A stretch of 8,153 bases of DNA from VBOC01 sp035635475 (GTDB lineage: Bacteria; Bacteroidota; Ignavibacteria; UBA10030; SZUA-254): assembly GCA_035635475.1 (NCBI GenBank), contig DASQAZ010000124.1, positions 1 through 8,153 on the forward strand, read 5' to 3'. Within the stretch, counting starts at the first letter, position 1; the number at the start of each line of letters is the position of its first letter. The translations under genes were made by a program, and so were the position numbers. The notes under the pieces are model-generated. The model was given only the letters and a program-made list of their open reading frames with translations. It had not been told where the DNA came from and did no database searches. Positions 5,775-8,153 of the stretch are shown here, in pieces.

Positions 5775-8153
5775 ATGCGTTTTCTTACAGCCTCGCTCTG
5801 CGTCTTGTTCCTAAGTAGCATCCTCGTCGCGCAGAAGAAATACCTCGTCTCTCCAAATCAAGAAGTCATGCCGCTGGAGCCGGGCCAGTCGGCCGAAAAA
5901 TTAATGAATAAATACATGCAGGAGAAAGCGCTATCTGCAGCCGCCGCCTGCGGTGGAGGGGCCTATTTCGGTTTTGATCCCGGGCACAACCCCCCGACGA
6001 ACAGATTCGGTTTCACCCACAAGACGACGATGGGCGAGTGGTTCGTGGCGCCCGCGAGTGGAACAATCGACACATTCTTTTTCACCGATACGCAGGTCGG
6101 CCCCACATGGGCGATTATAGATTCAACCGTGTACGTGCGAATCTTCGAGTCCTTCATTACCCCCACGCACGGCCCCGGCGTATTTCCAGGCCCGTACCCT
6201 TCGCCCTGCCGCAGTTGGGGTTACTGGGTGAGCACGAACGATGCGGATCAAGGCGTGGCGGCGTTCCGCGAAGATGCGACGGACACGACCTGGCATTCGA
6301 CGATCGAAACCAACGGCGGGACGGTACCGTCCTATCAGCCGTTCGGCACGGCGATCTGGGGCTTCTCCGGCTTTCCCGTCAAACTTCAGAAACCGGGGAA
6401 CGGACAGAATAACAAAGTCGCGATGGCGGACCTCTCGACGCTCACCGTCGTGAAGGATCAGGTGTTTTTCTTCTCTCTCAGAATGAACTCTCCTCCGGGG
6501 CACGTCGCAGATGCCACACCCTCCTCGCTCTGGACCCTCTTTGATATAAGCAGCCAGAACACTTCGAAACCCGGGAGGGACTGGAAGTTTTACGAGCACG
6601 ATTCAGGACCTTCGAACTGCGCAGGAACCCCGGTCGCGGACATCAAGCGAGGCTGGGTCGCGCGCGGTCCATTGGGCGCGGACACGAATGCCGGCGCAGT
6701 CTACAATGTATGGTATGTCATGACGCCGACGTCAAATATTCCTCCCTCCATCAATGCGGTGGAAGTGGTTCGTAACACGGTCTCTACCGGTCCTCAGCCG
6801 ACGTCCTGCGAGATCACGGATTGCGACGCGGAGGTTCCCAGCCGCGCCGGCGTGAAGACCGCCCTATTGCGCTACACTATTAAAGACGCCTTAGGCGCCG
6901 CGCTTTCGAGCGGGAATGTTCCGTTGAGCGCCCTGGGCTTCGACCAATTTGTCGGGACAATTCCCGGCACGTCGAAAGGCAATAATGTCTCTTATAAGAT
7001 TGTCGCCTTCGACTCGACGGGAGCGGGAGATTCGACCGCCAATTACAACTACAGGGTGCTCGACTTAAACAGCGCCTATTACCGCATGGACACCGCTCTC
7101 GCGTGCACTCCGGCGAGCATTTCCGGCTCGGGCACCGTGATCGATACATCCAAGTTCTTCCAGGTTTATAATGACGTTGTCAACAAGGGGGATGACGGCA
7201 CAGCCGGACCATTCAGTCTTGGGGGCCCGTTCGTCTACTTCGGAGACACCGTCAACTACGCGTGGGTTGGGGTCAATGGAGCGATCGCTCTCACAAAAAC
7301 AGCAACCGATACGCTCGACGTCAACGCGGGGGGCGGCCGGACGGGCTCCGCAACCGGTTACTCCGGTTTTGCAACCAATGGATGGGATTTTCCGATCCGT
7401 CAGTATCACCATAGATCCGACTCGGCCAACCAGAAGGCGGGATATCCGCCGAAGAATCTGCTAGCGCCCTATTGGGCGGACTGGGTCGTGTACCAGGATT
7501 CGCCGAGAGCGGGGTTCGGCGCTATCCGGTGGAGCAACGCAGGCGGGAAGTTCGTTGTCGAATGGGACGGAGTCGGGGCCTTCTTCACGGGCGGGCCGCA
7601 GCCCGATATCGACACGTTCCGCGTCGTACTTGACCGGGGCGCCAGCACCATCCAGTTCCAGTATCCCAACATCGGTACGAACGGCCTCGACACGGCCAAC
7701 CTGTCCGGGATCCAATCGGATTCGATTACGCATCCCGGCCCGATCACCCCTTTCAACTATTTTAATAAGGACGGCGCGCCCGCGGCAACTCGCCTCCATA
7801 ACGGACTCTGCGTTTCCTACTATCCTGTCGTCTACTCGGCGGCTTCGCTGGACGGGTGGAACATGGTCTCTGTGGGTGAAGCTGCACCCAGCTACGCCAA
7901 GGCGTTCCTCTTCCCGAGCGCCACGTCGGCGAACGCGTTCCGGTACTCCGGAGGCTATGTCCCGACAACCACGCTCGCCAACGGCCCGGGATACTGGCTC
8001 AAGTTCTCGGGCGCGCAATCGCTCGATGCGCCCGGAGCCCCGGTCTCAACCCAGGATGTTGCTCTTGCCTCAAACTGGAACATGATCGGATCGGTCTCGA
8101 AGCCGGTCGCTGTCGGGTCCTTGACGACAACTCCTCCCGCGATTACCAGTTCA
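5775..8153 (+). CDS. Secreted multidomain protein with nidogen-like domain and WNM repeats, 5' part; probable T9SS cargo
   Basis: The frame is open from ATG 5775 to the right edge (793 codons, no stop), so the 3' end is missing. Residues 1-19 are a standard signal peptide (MRFLTASLCVLFLSSILVA, cut before Q). Residues about 55-290 form a beta-rich domain I cannot name (CGGGAYFGFDPGHN, TMGEWFVAPASGTIDTFFF). Residues about 320-432 look like an Ig/FN3-type domain (INAVEVVRNT ... IPGTSKGNNVSYKIVAFDSTG ... NYRVLD). Residues about 478-650 resemble a nidogen-like (NIDO) domain: FVYFGDTVNYAWVGVNGAIAL, LLAPYWADW, FGAIRWSNAGGKFVVEWDGVG, FRVVLDRGASTIQFQYPNIG. From 693 come the paired repeats (GWNMVSV to GYWLKF, then NWNMIGS). 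The first gene of the window starts in the same repeat pair and goes on to a sorting domain. This protein therefore probably has about 285 further residues and the same ending, about 1,080 in all; that is inference. No catalytic motif is visible, and an adhesive or structural surface role fits. It has its own promoter and Shine-Dalgarno site. Confidence 0.93.
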   Translation, partial: MRFLTASLCVLFLSSILVAQKKYLVSPNQEVMPLEPGQSAEKLMNKYMQEKALSAAAACGGGAYFGFDPGHNPPTNRFGFTHKTTMGEWFVAPASGTIDTFFFTDTQVGPTWAIIDSTVYVRIFESFITPTHGPGVFPGPYPSPCRSWGYWVSTNDADQGVAAFREDATDTTWHSTIETNGGTVPSYQPFGTAIWGFSGFPVKLQKPGNGQNNKVAMADLSTLTVVKDQVFFFSLRMNSPPGHVADATPSSLWTLFDISSQNTSKPGRDWKFYEHDSGPSNCAGTPVADIKRGWVARGPLGADTNAGAVYNVWYVMTPTSNIPPSINAVEVVRNTVSTGPQPTSCEITDCDAEVPSRAGVKTALLRYTIKDALGAALSSGNVPLSALGFDQFVGTIPGTSKGNNVSYKIVAFDSTGAGDSTANYNYRVLDLNSAYYRMDTALACTPASISGSGTVIDTSKFFQVYNDVVNKGDDGTAGPFSLGGPFVYFGDTVNYAWVGVNGAIALTKTATDTLDVNAGGGRTGSATGYSGFATNGWDFPIRQYHHRSDSANQKAGYPPKNLLAPYWADWVVYQDSPRAGFGAIRWSNAGGKFVVEWDGVGAFFTGGPQPDIDTFRVVLDRGASTIQFQYPNIGTNGLDTANLSGIQSDSITHPGPITPFNYFNKDGAPAATRLHNGLCVSYYPVVYSAASLDGWNMVSVGEAAPSYAKAFLFPSATSANAFRYSGGYVPTTTLANGPGYWLKFSGAQSLDAPGAPVSTQDVALASNWNMIGSVSKPVAVGSLTTTPPAITSS
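7854..8006 (+). repeat. First WNM...GYWLKF repeat unit in the last gene
   Basis: This is a unit of 51 codons from G-W-N-M-V-S-V to G-Y-W-L-K-F, containing an aromatic F-x-Y-S-G-G-Y block. The next unit starts 73 codons later. Length and end motifs match the unit at 112-267 in the first gene. Confidence 0.75.
8073..8153 (+). repeat. Second WNMIGS repeat unit in the last gene, cut by the window edge
   Basis: It starts N-W-N-M-I-G-S-V and matches the opening of the unit at 112-267 residue by residue in its first part (NWNMIGSV, then a proline-valine pair). It is truncated by the window end after 27 codons, at a point equivalent to about position 190 of the window. Confidence 0.75.

Noticed and set aside
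1..8153. Mobile element, CRISPR, phage, toxin-antitoxin or tRNA/rRNA genes
   Set aside because: I looked on both strands and saw no transposase or integrase motifs, no regularly spaced direct repeats, and no RNA-gene signatures.

Overview
The window looks like GC-rich chromosomal DNA (GC visibly high by eye, except for one AT-rich intergenic stretch) from the Fibrobacteres-Chlorobi-Bacteroidota superphylum. The closest match I recognise is Ignavibacteria or a related Bacteroidota/Chlorobi-type lineage. The pointers are a C-terminal type IX secretion (T9SS) type A sorting domain with the QNYPNPFNPTT signature, a PorV/PorQ-family outer-membrane protein, and a large secreted protein of a family I know mainly from Ignavibacteria-like genomes. 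A textbook TTGACA/TATATT promoter also fits the Chlorobi/Ignavibacteria side better than the TAnnTTTG promoters of Bacteroides and Flavobacterium. The assignment rests on recognition, not on a search.

All four genes lie on the + strand. (1) 1-1041 is the 3' end of a T9SS cargo gene: a paired 'WNMIGS ... GYWLK' repeat module, a proline-rich linker and a complete sorting domain. (2) A 124-base gap holds a long near-perfect inverted repeat (1050-1121). (3) 1166-4474 encodes a secreted protein of 1102 residues with a fibronectin-III-like middle and a FlgD/T9SS-like C-terminal domain. Its last bases overlap the next gene. (4) 4467-5525 encodes a PorV/PorQ-like beta-barrel protein. (5) 5526-5774 is intergenic, AT-rich in part, and carries the promoter, a structured leader of about 115 bases and a Shine-Dalgarno site. 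(6) 5775-8153 is a gene open to the window edge (793 codons so far). It encodes a secreted multidomain protein with a nidogen-like domain, and it ends in the same repeat module with which the first gene begins.

The genes make sense together as surface-export functions. Genes 1 and 4 are paralogous large secreted or surface-anchored proteins, probably T9SS cargo. The PorV/PorQ-like protein belongs to the family that carries cargo from the T9SS pore to the cell surface. The 1102-residue protein is translationally coupled to it and may be its partner. Gene 4 has its own promoter. I saw no RNA genes, CRISPR array, insertion sequence, phage or toxin-antitoxin genes.

The most unusual points are the coupled pair of large secreted protein plus PorV-like protein, the paralogous modules at both window edges, the inverted repeat at 1050-1121, a G8/C6 tract in the signal-peptide region of the 1102-residue protein, and the structured leader of the last gene. 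None proves a new system.
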